Shown here: in pieces, positions 11,346 through 22,586 of the stretch | Layout of the letters: each line of letters opens with the position of its first letter | Position numbering within the stretch: the stretch's first letter is position 1 | Source of the DNA: Melastoma dodecandrum | Taxonomy: Eukaryota > Streptophyta > Magnoliopsida > Myrtales > Melastomataceae | Direction of reading: 5' to 3' | Assembly (NCBI GenBank): GCA_029817715.1 | Contig: JARUPY010000203.1 | Coordinates: 186,001-250,000, forward strand | DNA: 64,000 nt | The notes under the pieces: model-generated | Told to the model about the DNA's origin: nothing | The model's input: the letters and a program-made list of their open reading frames with translations, nothing else | Databases searched by the model: none | Made by a program: the position numbers and the translations under genes

Positions 11346-12590
11346 GTCATTACCCCATGTGGCCTATTTTGACCGGTATGGAACTATTTCTCAACACTTT
11401 CGTGCACCGGACCAATGACTCGTTCGTGTCCCGTCGAGTTTCTCCATCGAGGCACGAAAGGGGTTTAACGCCGCGGTCCAACTGTGTCCTCCCGTTGCGA
11501 TCATGTCTGTCGATCGTCTCTCGACGACAAGGAACTGAGTGACGAAAGGATATGTCGTCGTAAGTTAATTTACGCGGCCACTACGCTCCAAACAACCTTA
11601 ATATGCTACCGGACGGGTTCATCAATTGCTGTCCCTCCGAAGCAGTTATTGTTCATGCTATCGAGGGGGGAAGATAAAAAGAAAGAAAATAGATTAGGGG
11701 AAATATAAAAAGGACAAGACATGAGACGATGCCGCTCGTTTTCCATCTTCCCTTTTTCTTGTCCACTCCTTGTCTCCGTAATAACCACGAGAATCACGTC
11801 CTTCGTCGAGTTCCTTTCTTTAATTTGTTTTTAAAATATCAACATGGTTTCTCAAAGTTCGCTACATTCTAAATTTCGTGCACATTTTTCTGGTTATTAC
11901 ACTAACTACATTCAGAAAACGTTACTAGCAACGTTGGTACGCGAAGTATTTTGTAAAATGGGGTTGTTAGTTTTAAAATTTTTTAATTAATGTCTCTAAA
12001 TCGATTTTTTAAACACCGTACCCAAAAAATGAAAAAAAATTATTGCTTATAAGCTGACTTCCTTACGAGAGGTTGGAATCGATATTTCAAATGTCGATTT
12101 AACACATTATTTAGGGAATTTTAGAACTCTCTGCTATGTTTCGCGAAATATTTTGAAGCCCAACATTATTAGGGAACAAAATTTTATGTCTCAAGTGGCT
12201 CGTCCCGACATTTACTTAGTTCATGTTGAACACGTACAAACATATATCGAAGGAAACGAAGTGAAGAAAAAAAGACATGCATCCATGGATAGAACTTGAG
12301 CTTTCGCAATGGTGGGAACACGAGGTGTAATTTCCATGTTGACACGACACGACATTGACACGCTCCACATGTACATCCCCTCTGTAACGAGGTGAAAAAT
12401 TTCATGCCCTTACATTTGTCGTGATCAGGAGTTTTAGTACCAGTTCAATCTCAATTTGACCTCAGAACATGGTAAATATCTCACTAAATCTTTTGACAAC
12501 CCTTTCTTGTCGCTCTGATCGCATCGAGGATTTTAGTGGCCCCGCCCCTCTTGTGCTTTGAATTTACTCTTAAACAGTTCTGCCGTGCAA

Positions 12591-13113
12591 TCAATCGAGT
12601 TGGATTGCCTCAGAAGGAATGCGCGGTCGGGGTCGGGGCGCCAGAGTTATAAACTGAGACCATTCGCGGGAAGTGCTTACTGTATGCGCATGTGAGGAGT
12701 CCGGCCAGGCGACTCGGGGGGGGGGGGGGTATGCATCTGGCGACGGAGGGGTGAGGACCACGAACAAGTGGACACCGAGGTGGTGGTGGTACCTACTCGG
12801 GGAGAGGCTGCATAAATGGAAATGGCATCCGGGAATTGCCTGAGGGCATGCTCGCCAACATCTCTCTGGTCCTTGTGAATGAAAATTGTTTTTTCTTACC
12901 ATTACAGACAATACAAAATGCCTGAGGTAGAGCCGAAAGAAAAAATTATAAAGGAAACGATGAAGAGAAAAGCTGCAAGAACGATCCTCCTCGGACTCTG
13001 CAATAAAAGGGACTATAGCTCAACCCAAAAATCCTTGAATTCATCGTCATCGTCATTAGCAGCAGTTGCAGTAGTAGTTGCAGCGCTTCCATGGTTACTT
13101 TATCCATGTCATC
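12591..13113. other. Intergenic, upstream of CNGC2
   Basis: This region probably holds the CNGC2 promoter and 5' UTR. It contains a run of 14 G residues (12716-12729), a site prone to length variation and sequencing error. ORFs here do not resemble known proteins. Confidence 0.45.
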
Positions 13114-15992
13114 ATGCCCTCCTTTATCTCCAACCTCCTCCTCTGGATTCCCAGGTCCCTTCCCTCTGTTTTGTCCTGTTTCCCCCATCCTCCTGTCCTG
13201 TGTTGTTTCAGGTCTCTCGTGATCGCGTTTCCGATCATTATATTTTATTGTTTTGGAGTAATTCCTTGCAGGTGGATTGGGAAACGGGACTTCTGCAGGA
13301 CGAGCGGAGACGGGAGCTTCCAGGAGCGGCAGCGGCAGCAGTGACGGTGACGATAACCCTATTTCTAACCTCGTCGAGTGCTACGCGTGCACGCAAGTAG
13401 GCGTTCCCGTGTTCCACTCCACCAGCTGCGACAGCGTTCAAAAGCCCAAATGGGAGGCCTCGGCAGGTTCCTCCCTTGTCCCCATTCAGGGCCGCGTTGC
13501 ATCGAAGAGGTTCGTGGGAAGGCGCTCCTCGCCTCCTGCTGGACCGTTCGGCACCGTCCTTGATCCTCGGAGCAAGCAAGTCCAGCGGTGGAACAGGTTG
13601 GTCGCGTGAAACATGATCCCCGTGTTGTAATTGTTGCATGAGGGTGGAATTTGATTGGCCGAGAAATGGGGTCACCTCACCTTAGGCCTGCGCCATGGTT
13701 ATGATAAGTGGGGCGTCCAGAATTTGATTGAACTGGGTTTCAATGGCAGGGGATTCTTGCTGGCGAGGGGGATGGCACTGGCGATCGACCCGCTGTTCTT
13801 CTATACATTGTCCATTGGAAGGGGTGGCACCCCATGTCTGTATATGGATGGTGGCCTGGCGGCAGTCGTGACGGTGCTGAGGACTTGTATCGACGCCGTT
13901 CACCTGTTCCACCTTTGGCTGCAGTTCCGACTGGCGTACGTTTCGAGGGAGTCTTTGGTTGTCGGATGCGGGAAGCTCGTTTGGGATGCAAGAGCGATCG
14001 CCACTCACTACTTTAAGTCCCTCAAGGGATTCTGGTTCGACATATTCGTCATTCTCCCCGTTCCTCAGGTTAGGCCCGCCTGTATCTCATGAGATGATTC
14101 TCAATCTCAAACCTTCGTAGTTTTTGGTGCTCACCATTTTCATTCCTTTCGGCAGGTGGTGTTTTGGTTAGTTCTGCCAAAACTGATCCGGGAAGAGCGA
14201 ATAAAGCTGATGATGACGATACTTCTGCTGATCTTCCTGTTCCAATTCTTGCCGAAGGTTTATCACAGCATCTGGTTGATGCGGCGGATGCAGAAGGTCA
14301 CAGGATATCTCTTCGGCACGATCTGGTGGGGTTTTGGCTTAAATCTGATCGCCTACTTCATCGCCTCCCACGTAAGCCATTCTACATTATCGCTTCCATT
14401 CGTTGATCTTTGGAGAAACGGGGAATGAATTATCCGTCTTCAGGTTGCCGGAGGATGCTGGTATGTTCTCGCGATCCAGCGCGTTGCCTCATGTCTCCGA
14501 AACTACTGCAACGGAGGCACCCGCTGCAACATATCCGTCTCCTGCTCGGAGGAAGTGTGTTACCAGTTTCTGTTACCAGCAGGCACAATGGGGAACGCTT
14601 GCGGCAGCAACGGGACTGCAGCCACGAGGAAGCCGTTGTGCCTGGACGTAAATGGCCCGTTCCATTACGGGATCTACCAGTGGGCTCTCCCAGTCATCTC
14701 AAGTGATTCCTTGGCAGTCAAGATACTCTACCCCATATTCTGGGGCCTCATGACTCTCAGGTAAACGAACACCGCCTGTCGTGCCGCAATACTTTTGTGA
14801 AGGCCGACTTAACTGGTTTGTCGTGACCCTGCAGCACCTTTGGGAATGATCTTGAACCAACGAGCCACCTGATGGAGGTGGCCTTCAGCATTCTCGCGGT
14901 TCTTGCCGGGCTAATGTTGTTCACTCTCTTAATAGGAAACATTCAGGTGAGCTCGAGGCGATGAAATGTGATTACAGCAATTTGAAGGGCCTTGTGACTT
15001 ATCTCGTTCTTTTAGGTGTTCCTACATGCCGTGATGGCAAAGAAGAGAAAGATGCAGCTGAGATGCCGGGATATGGAATGGTGGATGAGGAGAAGGCAGC
15101 TGCCATCGCGTCTGCGGCAGAGGGTCCGACATTTCGAGCGGCAGTCTTGGGCAAGCATGGGAGGGGAGGACGAGATGGAACTAATCAAGGAGTTGCCGGA
15201 AGGGCTCCGGCGAGACATCAAGCGCTATCTTTGCTTAGACCTCATCAGGAAGGTATGAACACCCACCTTCCACTGCTCGTCGCCCGATGGTGTCTGCCGA
15301 GATCTCCTAATTGACTTTCTTTGGAACTTTTATCCTTTGTAGGTTCCATTGTTCCATAACTTGGACGATCTCATTCTCGACAACATTTGCGACCGTGTGA
15401 AGCCAGTCGTCTTCTCCAAAGACGAGAAGGTATGCTTCAGGCGACTCGGATCTGGCTTCAGTTTCGAAAGGGCAATTTCAGCTTAGTGATTTCAGTCTCG
15501 CAACAGATAATCCGAGAGGGGGACCCGGTGCAGAGGATGTTATTCGTAGTACGAGGGCACGTGAAGCGCATACAAGGACTCAGCAAAGGCATGACGGCCA
15601 CGAGCATACTTGAGCCGGGCGGTTTTCTAGGTGATGAGCTTCTGTCCTGGTGCCTCCGTCTGCCATTCCTGGACCGGCTCCCGGCCTCATCCGCGACATT
15701 CTCCTGCATGGACTCCGTAGAAGGGTTCGGTCTTGATGCAAATCACATCAGGTACATAACAGAGCATTTCCGGTACAAGTTTGCAAATGAAAGGCTCAAG
15801 CGGAGGGCGAGGTACTACTCGTCGAACTGGCGCACCTGGGCTGCAGTCATCATACAGCTCAGCTGGCGTCGGTATAGGAAGAGAACACTTGGGACCATTC
15901 CTCCAGTGACGGGTGGTGACCAGAGTGAGCGGCAGCTCCTAAAATACGCTGCAGTGTTCATGTCGATCAAGCCGCACGACCACCTCGAGTGA
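13114..15992 (+). CDS. CNGC2: Cyclic nucleotide-gated channel, CNGC2/DND1 type (N-terminal frame uncertain)
   Basis: Plasma-membrane, calmodulin-regulated cation channel of the group that includes Arabidopsis DND1, linked to Ca2+ signalling in immunity. Exons in phase: 13272-13596, 13750-14068, 14156-14371, 14444-14760, 14835-14946, 15016-15252, 15343-15429 and 15507-15992 (TGA). Family marks in order: VECYACTQVGVPVFHSTSC, six membrane segments (for example LMMTILLLIFLFQFLPKVY), pore TFGNDLEP (filter GND), S6 FTLLIGNIQ, cyclic-nucleotide-binding domain with LEPGGFLGDELLSWCL, and the IQ-like end YYSSNWRTWAAVIIQLSWRR. There is no in-frame ATG before VECYAC in exon 13272-13596, so an upstream exon is needed. 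The best candidate, 13114-13154 (MPSFISNLLLWIP), joins to give RWIG, the expected family start, but in a different frame from the rest. Either a one-base indel lies between about 13280 and 13340 or the true first exon was missed. Confidence 0.85.
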
Positions 15993-16680
15993 GCTGGGGG
16001 TAAAACTGATCACGTTGTTGATTCGTAAGTTCCCTAAAATGTTTATCTAGACTTGATGATTGAATTCAAAGCTGTAAAATCACAAGTCAATAATAATCAC
16101 GATCTTAGCCATAAGATCCTGTCAAATAATAAAATCTCATTTTTAATTCGACAGTTTCGGCATCTTGTGTCATCCTTCCTCTTGTCATATTCCCTGGCGA
16201 CGTTGATCGATGTCTAACTGTGACGAAGGGTGAACTCGGCAAGTAAGATCTGCCTTTCTTCCGCCGTCAGGTCACCACGACTCCCCTGGAAAGATCGAAA
16301 AGTAATTATGCCAAACCACATATTTTAGTCTATTACAACCAACTTTCACTCCAATTATTTCTTTTCAATATTAACAACCATATTTTGTAATTTTTTTAAA
16401 CCCTAAGTAATAATTCTTTTTATTCAATGCTTTCTTTGTTCGGTCCGAGTCTGATAAAATATTTGAACCGGTTCAATTAATTATATATAAGAAATAATAA
16501 ATTGAATATTACTATACATCATCAGATAGTGTTAATAAACAATTTAAACCGAAACCTTTTTCCATTAAAATGTCGAATTTTTAAGAGTTTCATGAAAAAA
16601 AAACGTTGTTACAAGTAGATTGCACTTTGCCCAAACGGTATTTACAAAAAAATTTCAATTTCTCCCCTCTGGCAACTTAA
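15993..16680. other. Intergenic between convergent CNGC2 and AlgH genes
   Basis: This is AT-rich 3' flanking DNA of both genes. No gene or clear repeat was seen. Confidence 0.5.
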
Positions 16681-17532
16681 TCACCAGACCTTCTTTGGGC
16701 CAAGAAGCCCAAGAACTTCATCCCAGAGCCCAACTCCGCCGACACCCCCAAGCCCAATAACACTCTGACTACAGGCAACAACTGTCCAATAACCACTCCT
16801 TACTTCATCGCTCAGCTGACCCTTGACCCACCCGCAGCACCCCTCGAAGAACCTGAACTCCCCCGCCTTCCCCACCCCCCTCCTCACCATCTCCCCCACA
16901 CACCCAACTCCTTCCTTCCTCCCGTAGTACAACCCCTCCATCACCTCCACCGCCACCCTGCTCCTCCCCGCCTCCCGCCCGCTCTCTCCCCGCGCCAGGA
17001 ACAGCCCGTCCTCGATCGGCCCACCGAAGTACAGCTCCCTGTCCGCGAACGTCCCCGTCACATCGTACGCTGACGACCTCGACTCCTTCATCGACATCAA
17101 CGACGGACGGTTTAGGATTATCCCTGTTGGTCCTATGGGTCCCGTCGACAGGACGAGGATCATCGTCCGCTCGAATATGTGCACCCCGTCAAGCTTCTCT
17201 GTTGCCACCAGCAGGCACCCCTTCTCAACCTCGTGGATGGTGTGTGCCCACCTCTCCCCGACGGTCGCAGGTATCACGGACTCCAAGGACAGGGCTTTGT
17301 TGGGCCTCGATGACGCGAGTTCTCGCTCAGTGGCAACGAGTCTTGCCCGGAAGGACCGCCAGTCCGTGCTTACAGGCAATCCTGCAGAGTCGTCATTCGC
17401 GGATGAGGAGGACGAGCACATGCAGGGGACGGAACACGGGACTGCTTTGCCTCCTCTCCTCTGGAATCGAACAGCTGCAGTTCTCGGGATGGCGTTGGCA
17501 AAGGAGTTGGAGGAGAGAAAGCAAGCCTCCAT
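16681..17532 (-). CDS. UPF0301/AlgH-like protein, probably plastid-targeted (283 aa)
   Basis: A single-exon gene of 283 residues from the ATG at 17532 (MEACFLSSNSFAN). A frame extending to 17625 adds 31 residues, but the shorter start fits family members better as I recall them. The first 60 residues are rich in Ser, Arg and Ala with few acids, like a chloroplast transit peptide. The rest matches the AlgH/DUF179 fold: HEVEKGCLLVATEKLDG, FERTMILVLSTGPIGPTGIILNRP, ELYFGGPIEDGLFL, FRFFEGCCGWVKGQL and GYWTVVACS. The family is found in bacteria and plants; its biochemical function is not established. Plant members such as At3g29240 sit next to a PPR gene in Arabidopsis, as here next to the PPR remnant. 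Confidence 0.88.
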   Translation of the reverse strand: MEACFLSSNSFANAIPRTAAVRFQRRGGKAVPCSVPCMCSSSSSANDDSAGLPVSTDWRSFRARLVATERELASSRPNKALSLESVIPATVGERWAHTIHEVEKGCLLVATEKLDGVHIFERTMILVLSTGPIGPTGIILNRPSLMSMKESRSSAYDVTGTFADRELYFGGPIEDGLFLARGESGREAGRSRVAVEVMEGLYYGRKEGVGCVGEMVRRGVGKAGEFRFFEGCCGWVKGQLSDEVRSGYWTVVACSQSVIGLGGVGGVGLWDEVLGLLGPKKVW

Positions 17533-18223
17533 TGCCGATCTTCTGCAGAATGCTTGCGACGATCTGTGGAAAGGGAAAAGTGCGGAATCTTTAATATAAG
17601 CAGATGAACGATGAATGTGCACCACAAAATATTATAAGACCCAATTTAGACTTTGCTCGTCCACGTCACAAAAGTATGGGCAAATGGATATGACTTTCCA
17701 CGTGGCGTGATGTTGGTCACTGGGTGGAGTCGGAACGCAGCAGAGAACTGTCAAGCGATTGAATGGAAATTTCTAATTTTTGCATTTCAATGTGACGTGC
17801 CAAGTCAACAGCCAAGTATATCCCACATTCGATGCTTTCATTGTCATTACCAGGATTTTGAGGTCACATGGAAGATTGGATAATGCTGTGTTGCTATCGT
17901 CTGTTTTAATGGAAACAACTCGTTCTTATCGCGGAATTGCAATGGTTCGTGGTACATCATTTATTATTGATACATCATTTATTGCGGAATTGCAATGATT
18001 TCGTGAAACGGTTCATGAATTCTTGAAGAGTTGCAGCAGTTCACGAATGGTCATTGTGTTTCACGAAGAATTGTATTAATTCATCTTGTTTTAGACCTCT
18101 ATAAATAGAGGATCAACGAATGTGTTTAGGTAGAGAGTTCTATTTTCTAGTAAAGCTTTTATTTTCTCCTACCTTTTCTTTGTCTGTTCGTTTCGATAGT
18201 TTGGTTCCTTTTCTCTTGGTTGT
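17533..18223. other. Intergenic with possible LTR fragment
   Basis: A CTATAAATAGAGG TATA-like motif near 18099 is followed about 140 bp later by TTGGTATAGATCGG (near 18240), loosely like an LTR end plus an initiator-Met tRNA primer-binding site. At 17931-17997 a short A-B-B-A duplication is present: GCGGAATTGCAATG, TACATCATTTATT, TACATCATTTATT, GCGGAATTGCAATG. No gene was seen. The LTR reading is weak. Confidence 0.3.
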
Positions 18224-19211
18224 TCATCGCTTCCGCGCATTGGTATAGATCGGAACTATCCCCGTTCTATCCGCAACATGTGATGAAAACTGATTCACAT
18301 TCTGCATAATGGAACCACTACCTTTGGTTTCCCGGATGATTGGTGTTGAGGTCAGGTCGAGTCTCTCGCCTTGTAGAATCTGTAAGCGCGAATTCATGTT
18401 GCAATATGAATCTCCGGCAGGAGGACCCAGGTTGGATGCCAAGGAGATCCTGAGAGATTTGACAGAATTTGACTTCAAAGCATGAAGAAGCACCTGCGTA
18501 GCAAGGACCTCGTCGTTTTGCTTGCGGCACGCACACAAAGAGGGTGCTCCATATTCTAGAGTTTGGTTTGAACGGCTTGCTTTGCACCGGCATTAAGGCT
18601 TCCTTGAGGCTACCTGCCATGCTCGACCATAGGAGTGATCCCTTGTTGTTGCATTCTATTGAAATGATTGAGTCCCTCTACGACGAGACCGGTGTGGGTG
18701 CATGCACACAACAGACCTATCAAGGTGAATCCATCCCAGGAATATCCTTCATGCTTCATTCTAGCATGAAGAGAAAGTGCCTTCTCTCTTTCGCCATTCA
18801 TAGCCATTCCTTTGATCATGATATTCCAAGACAACACATATTTCCTCATCATTGCGTCAAAGATGCTCATACCAAGCGGCCACAGTTTGCATTCAAGTTG
18901 ACAAGGATGTTGAACACGAGAGTGTTCCCCTTAAATCTGTCTATATCAATAGAAGCGTGAACTTCTTCCCCAATTCAAGCGATCCCGACTCTGCAGAAGC
19001 CGCCAGAATACTAACGATGGCCCCTTCATCGAGCACCAGCCCAGCCTCCTCCAGCCTTACAATAACCTGAAACCAGAGTCGACCAGGATAACTCAAACGC
19101 TGCATCCATATCCCCAGCCTTTGCGTACGCATTCAAACAATACATTCCAGTTGATCGTATCCCTAACCGGCATTGTGTTGAACAACCAATGGGCGTCTCC
19201 CAGTTGTCCAA
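18224..19211 (-). pseudogene. Pentatricopeptide repeat (PPR) gene remnant
   Basis: On the minus strand several frames together read as the C-terminal half of a PLS-class PPR protein: YAKAGDMDAAFEL, WSTLVSGYCKAG, VSILAASAESGSLELGKK, MSIFDAMMRKYVLSWNIMIK, GLLCACTHTGLVVEGLNHF, GSLKEAL, then ACRKQNDEVLATQVL in another frame. At least three frame changes and stops interrupt it, so it cannot make a full PPR protein. Intact relatives bind organellar RNA. The order of motifs (repeats, then the E-like end) is preserved, so this is a decayed gene and not chance matches. It lies beside the AlgH gene, as an At3g29230-type PPR does in Arabidopsis. Confidence 0.85.
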
Positions 19212-20716
19212 GCCTTTACATGGCCGTTGAGATTGTGAAGCAAAAATGTGTTTTTTTCATAATGAGCATCCACAAAAACTGTTATTGCAAATGTTGGATT
19301 AATCTTTCATGTCCATGCTGAAATATTGCAGCTGCACAGGTCCCTGCATCCTTTTTCTGATTCGATCAACATAAATGGGAAAGTCTGGCAGATGTACTTT
19401 ATAGATTTTCTTCCAAAGTTGGTTAAAGAAGGCGATGATGGAAATTATGGCTCAGTGGCCATTTTTGACACGGTCTGCTTGCAAGTGAAACATCACCACA
19501 ACTCGATCAATTGCAAATAGAAGATTGGTTTTGCAGTGGTGGCATTTAATCTTATACATCTAATGAAGAATGCAATGAGAATTCTCCGAAGCAACTGTTG
19601 CTTAAATAATGATTCATTTAGGGAATTCATTATAAATTATGTTATTCGGGCGCATTCGGTTGTTTGTGTTATAGAATGTCTCGAATTCTGAGGCAAACTG
19701 CTGGTTTCTCTAAACAGCCGGTAGAGTACAGGTACGCGCCCTCGAGAGAAATCTACTGTCCCTTTCTTGTCCATGCCGCCCTGTTTCTGGAGATTTTTAT
19801 GCTAGCAGGCGTTTTCCTTGTACAATATGCTCAACGACATCAATTGATCTTACATGACAGAGTCAAACTCATGGATATGTTTACATATACAGAGGTCGAA
19901 GAAACTGTCAAGAGATGGATGGAGGCGAAAGCCAGAAAAATTTGGGCAAGATTTCGCGGTCGACGTCGACAAACAGTAAGCAGAGCCCTCATTCAGGATT
20001 GAACTAAGGTCAGTTGCCAACTTGTACAGGGAGTGGATTATGCCGTTGACGAAGGAGGTGCAGGTTGACAATTTGCTGAGGAGATTAGATTGAAGGCCTG
20101 GTATAATGTGATGCAACATTTAGGCTTGTAATTCTCACGAAGAAATTCATGAATGAAGTGAGTTTTTATCTAGTCTGATGGGTTCAACTTTTTATATAAC
20201 GTCCTTCATTGCGTGGCTAGACGTGGAAAAATATTTCGCAAAATAAGATAATAACTTTTAAAATTCAACACATAATGCACCTAATTCGGTATAAGAAATA
20301 CCGAATTCGATTAGTAAATAATTCGGTGTTTAAAATCCGAGAATATTCGGTATTAAATTTCATGAAATTTAAAGGGTGAATTTGGTGTTAATACCAAATT
20401 AAGAATATTATTTGACGAAATTTGAAAATTATTCTATTTCGCAAATAGTTCCCTTCCACCGCACCGAACATGAACAACTTGGGTCCATGTGAGCTTGGTA
20501 ACTGTTCCTGTTTCATAATCAGAGATGCACGTGGTCTGAAGCACCTTGGTAATTATTCGTCCGCGTTAACGATCGTCCTTAGAGTCCATGGTCCAATGCT
20601 TGCGTACTGGAGTATGTGAAACCTTAATGCAGAATAAATAACCCCCCCTCTTGCACAACTACTGCCTATCAGAGAGAGTGATCTAGAGGTAGAAAGGGAG
20701 AGGGAGGGAGAGAGAG
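19212..20716. other. Intergenic with one orphan ORF
   Basis: A 107-aa reading frame from the ATG at 19676 to 20002 (+) has a hydrophobic middle (HAALFLEIFMLAGVFLVQY) and a basic end (ARKIWARFRGRRRQ). I do not recognise it and it may be another gene fragment. A MITE-like element lies at 20225-20453. The rest shows nothing definite. Confidence 0.3.
20225..20453. mobile_element. Putative MITE, same family, copy 2
   Basis: The left end GGAAAAATATTTCGCAAAAT and the right end (reverse complement GGGAACTATTTGCGAAATAG) are imperfect inverted repeats around about 190 bp of AT-rich DNA. The interior has further short inverted motifs (ATTCGGTAT and ATACCGAAT). It is non-coding, and similar ends are found at 9897-10015 and 45842-45970. 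No target-site duplication was identified. Confidence 0.5.
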
Positions 20717-21930
20717 ATGGCTGGTGTGAGGGGTACGGGAATGGCCGTGACAACGATGATGATGATGTTACTGCTGCGAAGCACATGCTGTTTAATAATA
20801 GAAATTCTGGGCCACAGATCTAAGCCCAATATGGGGATCGACGGTCCAGAATACAGGCTCAAGACTACGGATACACATCAGGCGAAGGCTTGCCGGACGA
20901 GGGGATTACCAGGCGACGGGCGACGACAGGTCAGCGAAGCGACAAGCGACAGTCAGACTGGGCGAACGAGGAAACTCTACGGCGAAGGCCAATGGGCGAC
21001 ACGGTCGATCAGTCAACTGTTAAGGAAGGCTCCAGAAGATCACGGAATCCGAAAGGAGATTGTTGTCAAGTTTACTCATATGGAAAGGAGATATTCCATG
21101 GAGACTGACAGCAAAGGAAGCGTAATATATGTGCAATATTACATTACCGTATATACGTAGGTCTAGCAGTTATTCTTAGGCATTGAACACACATTAATAC
21201 CTCTCTTCAGACTGACGCGCTTACGGGTGTTCGTCCGCGGCCTTCTCCTTTTCTTTACTTTCACCAGTTACGTGTTCGGTTCCTGCAAGGTTCATCGTGG
21301 GAAGCAACATGGGGTGGACCACCAACGTTAACTACACTATCTGGGCTCAGGACAAGCACTTCTACAATGGCGACTGGCTCTGTAATGTTCCACTCTTTTA
21401 CCCTTCTGGTTATCTCATTCCCCGGCATCGGATCTAACTGTCTCGAACGCCATCCCTGAGCTTTCGAGATTAAGTATATCTGGAAACTAGGGTGACAGCT
21501 TCCTTAAAGTAGATCTGATGCTCCTTTGCTTCGTGACAGTGAATAGCTAAATGCGCGATCGGCCTTTACTTACACTTGTTCTTTTTGCCTAGCAGTTTTT
21601 GTGTACGACAGGAACCAGATGAACGTCCTCGAGGTGAACTCGACGAACTACGACTCATGCAACTCTGACCACCCAATCACGAACTGAACCCGGGGTGCTG
21701 GCAGGGACGTTGTCCCCCTCAACGTAACTAGGCCATGCCACTTCGTTAGTGGGAAGGGATTCTGCTACGGCGGGATGAAGCTAGCGGTTAACGTAGAGAA
21801 TGCTCCCCCTCCGCCCGTCGCCTCCCCGTCAAAGAACGCTGCGGGTCCTGCCTACAGTGGCGGTATGGTGTTGCCTGCCGCCCTCGCTGTAGGTGCAATG
21901 TGGGAGACATTGATCAGGAGGATCTGTTAG
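20717..21930 (+). pseudogene. Phytocyanin-like (early nodulin-like/lamin-like) gene with premature stop
   Basis: Two exon-like segments encode a plastocyanin-like domain of the ENODL17/lamin-like group: FIVGSNMGWTTNVNYTIW and HFYNGDWL (about 21293-21380), then after an intron FFVYDRNQMNVLEVNSTNYD, DVVPLNVT, FVSGKGFCYGGMKLAV, a Pro/Ser-rich linker and a hydrophobic GPI-type tail ending at TAG 21928-21930. At 21685-21687 a TGA stands where relatives have Trp (SDHPITN-stop-TRGAGRD), cutting the domain in half while the downstream frame stays open. An ATG at 20717 starts a possible signal peptide (MAGVRGTGMAVTTMMMMLLL), but about 500 bp of unrelated sequence separates it from the domain and its link is unproven. 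Relatives are GPI-anchored proteins, mostly without a full copper site. Confidence 0.8.
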
Positions 21931-22586
21931 GCATGCGGGTTTCGGGCATAATTGTGTTTTATTACATCATCCGGACATTGTCGTTTGTATTTGTGGGGCT
22001 GGCTAACTTGATTCGTTTTGGTTCAAAGGAGGAGACAAGAAATGCGACGATTGCGGCGAGTTTTGTTCACAAGATTTTGATGCCTCCACCAAAGTCAAAT
22101 TGCTTCTCTGGATCTTCCCACCAAAACAAGTTATTAACACAATCATTGCGCTAGGCTCTAAGATTTAATTATTATTAGGAGTGTTTATCACTTACCTCGC
22201 TCGATTAATTAAACAGCTATGCTTCTAAGATTAATAAAGTAAATATTCAATAGAATATAGAACATCCGTTGCGATATAGCAGCATAATATGATATGAGGA
22301 CTCAACTGCAATTTTCAGATAACATGATTCTTAATTGAATTATTTTATAAGTTACGGACCAATTTAGTGATTATGATAAAGGACATGATCCCATGAAGAG
22401 ATCTCCGCCGAAGACAACCTCCAAACGCGGCCGTGTCCGTTCGCCCCGTTCCGACCGAATGCCGGCGACTTCCGTCTGCTCCCCTGCGAGGTGGTCTTGA
22501 CGTGGTACTCTTTCTCCTCCGATTCGGACCAGATGGATGTCTGCGAGGTGCGAGTCGAGTCGATGAGCGTCGACAGCCTCCGCCGC
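21931..22586. other. Intergenic, left flank of the LTR array
   Basis: AT-rich DNA, then a GC-richer stretch from about 22380. The latter contains an open frame (LPCEVVLTWYSFSSDSDQMD at about 22480-22540) that may be a gene fragment of unknown origin, directly abutting the first LTR copy. Confidence 0.3.

Larger units (their letters stand above)
8101..12590. other. Long AT-rich intergenic region
   Basis: About 4.5 kb without a credible gene. It holds an AT microsatellite-like tract (TTATTAATATTATTATTATT, about 8163-8200), an element with inverted AT-rich ends near 9897-10015, a weaker related element near 11939-12155 and two palindromes at 11170-11195 and 11314-11345. ORFs here (such as 9168-9554 and 10687-11088) have no recognisable product. 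Confidence 0.6.

Noticed and set aside
12879..13400. 173-aa ORF upstream of CNGC2
   Set aside because: It reads through the likely first intron and into CNGC2 exon 2 in a wrong frame; no family match.
17127..17599. 155-aa and 154-aa + strand ORFs
   Set aside because: Antisense shadows of the AlgH gene.
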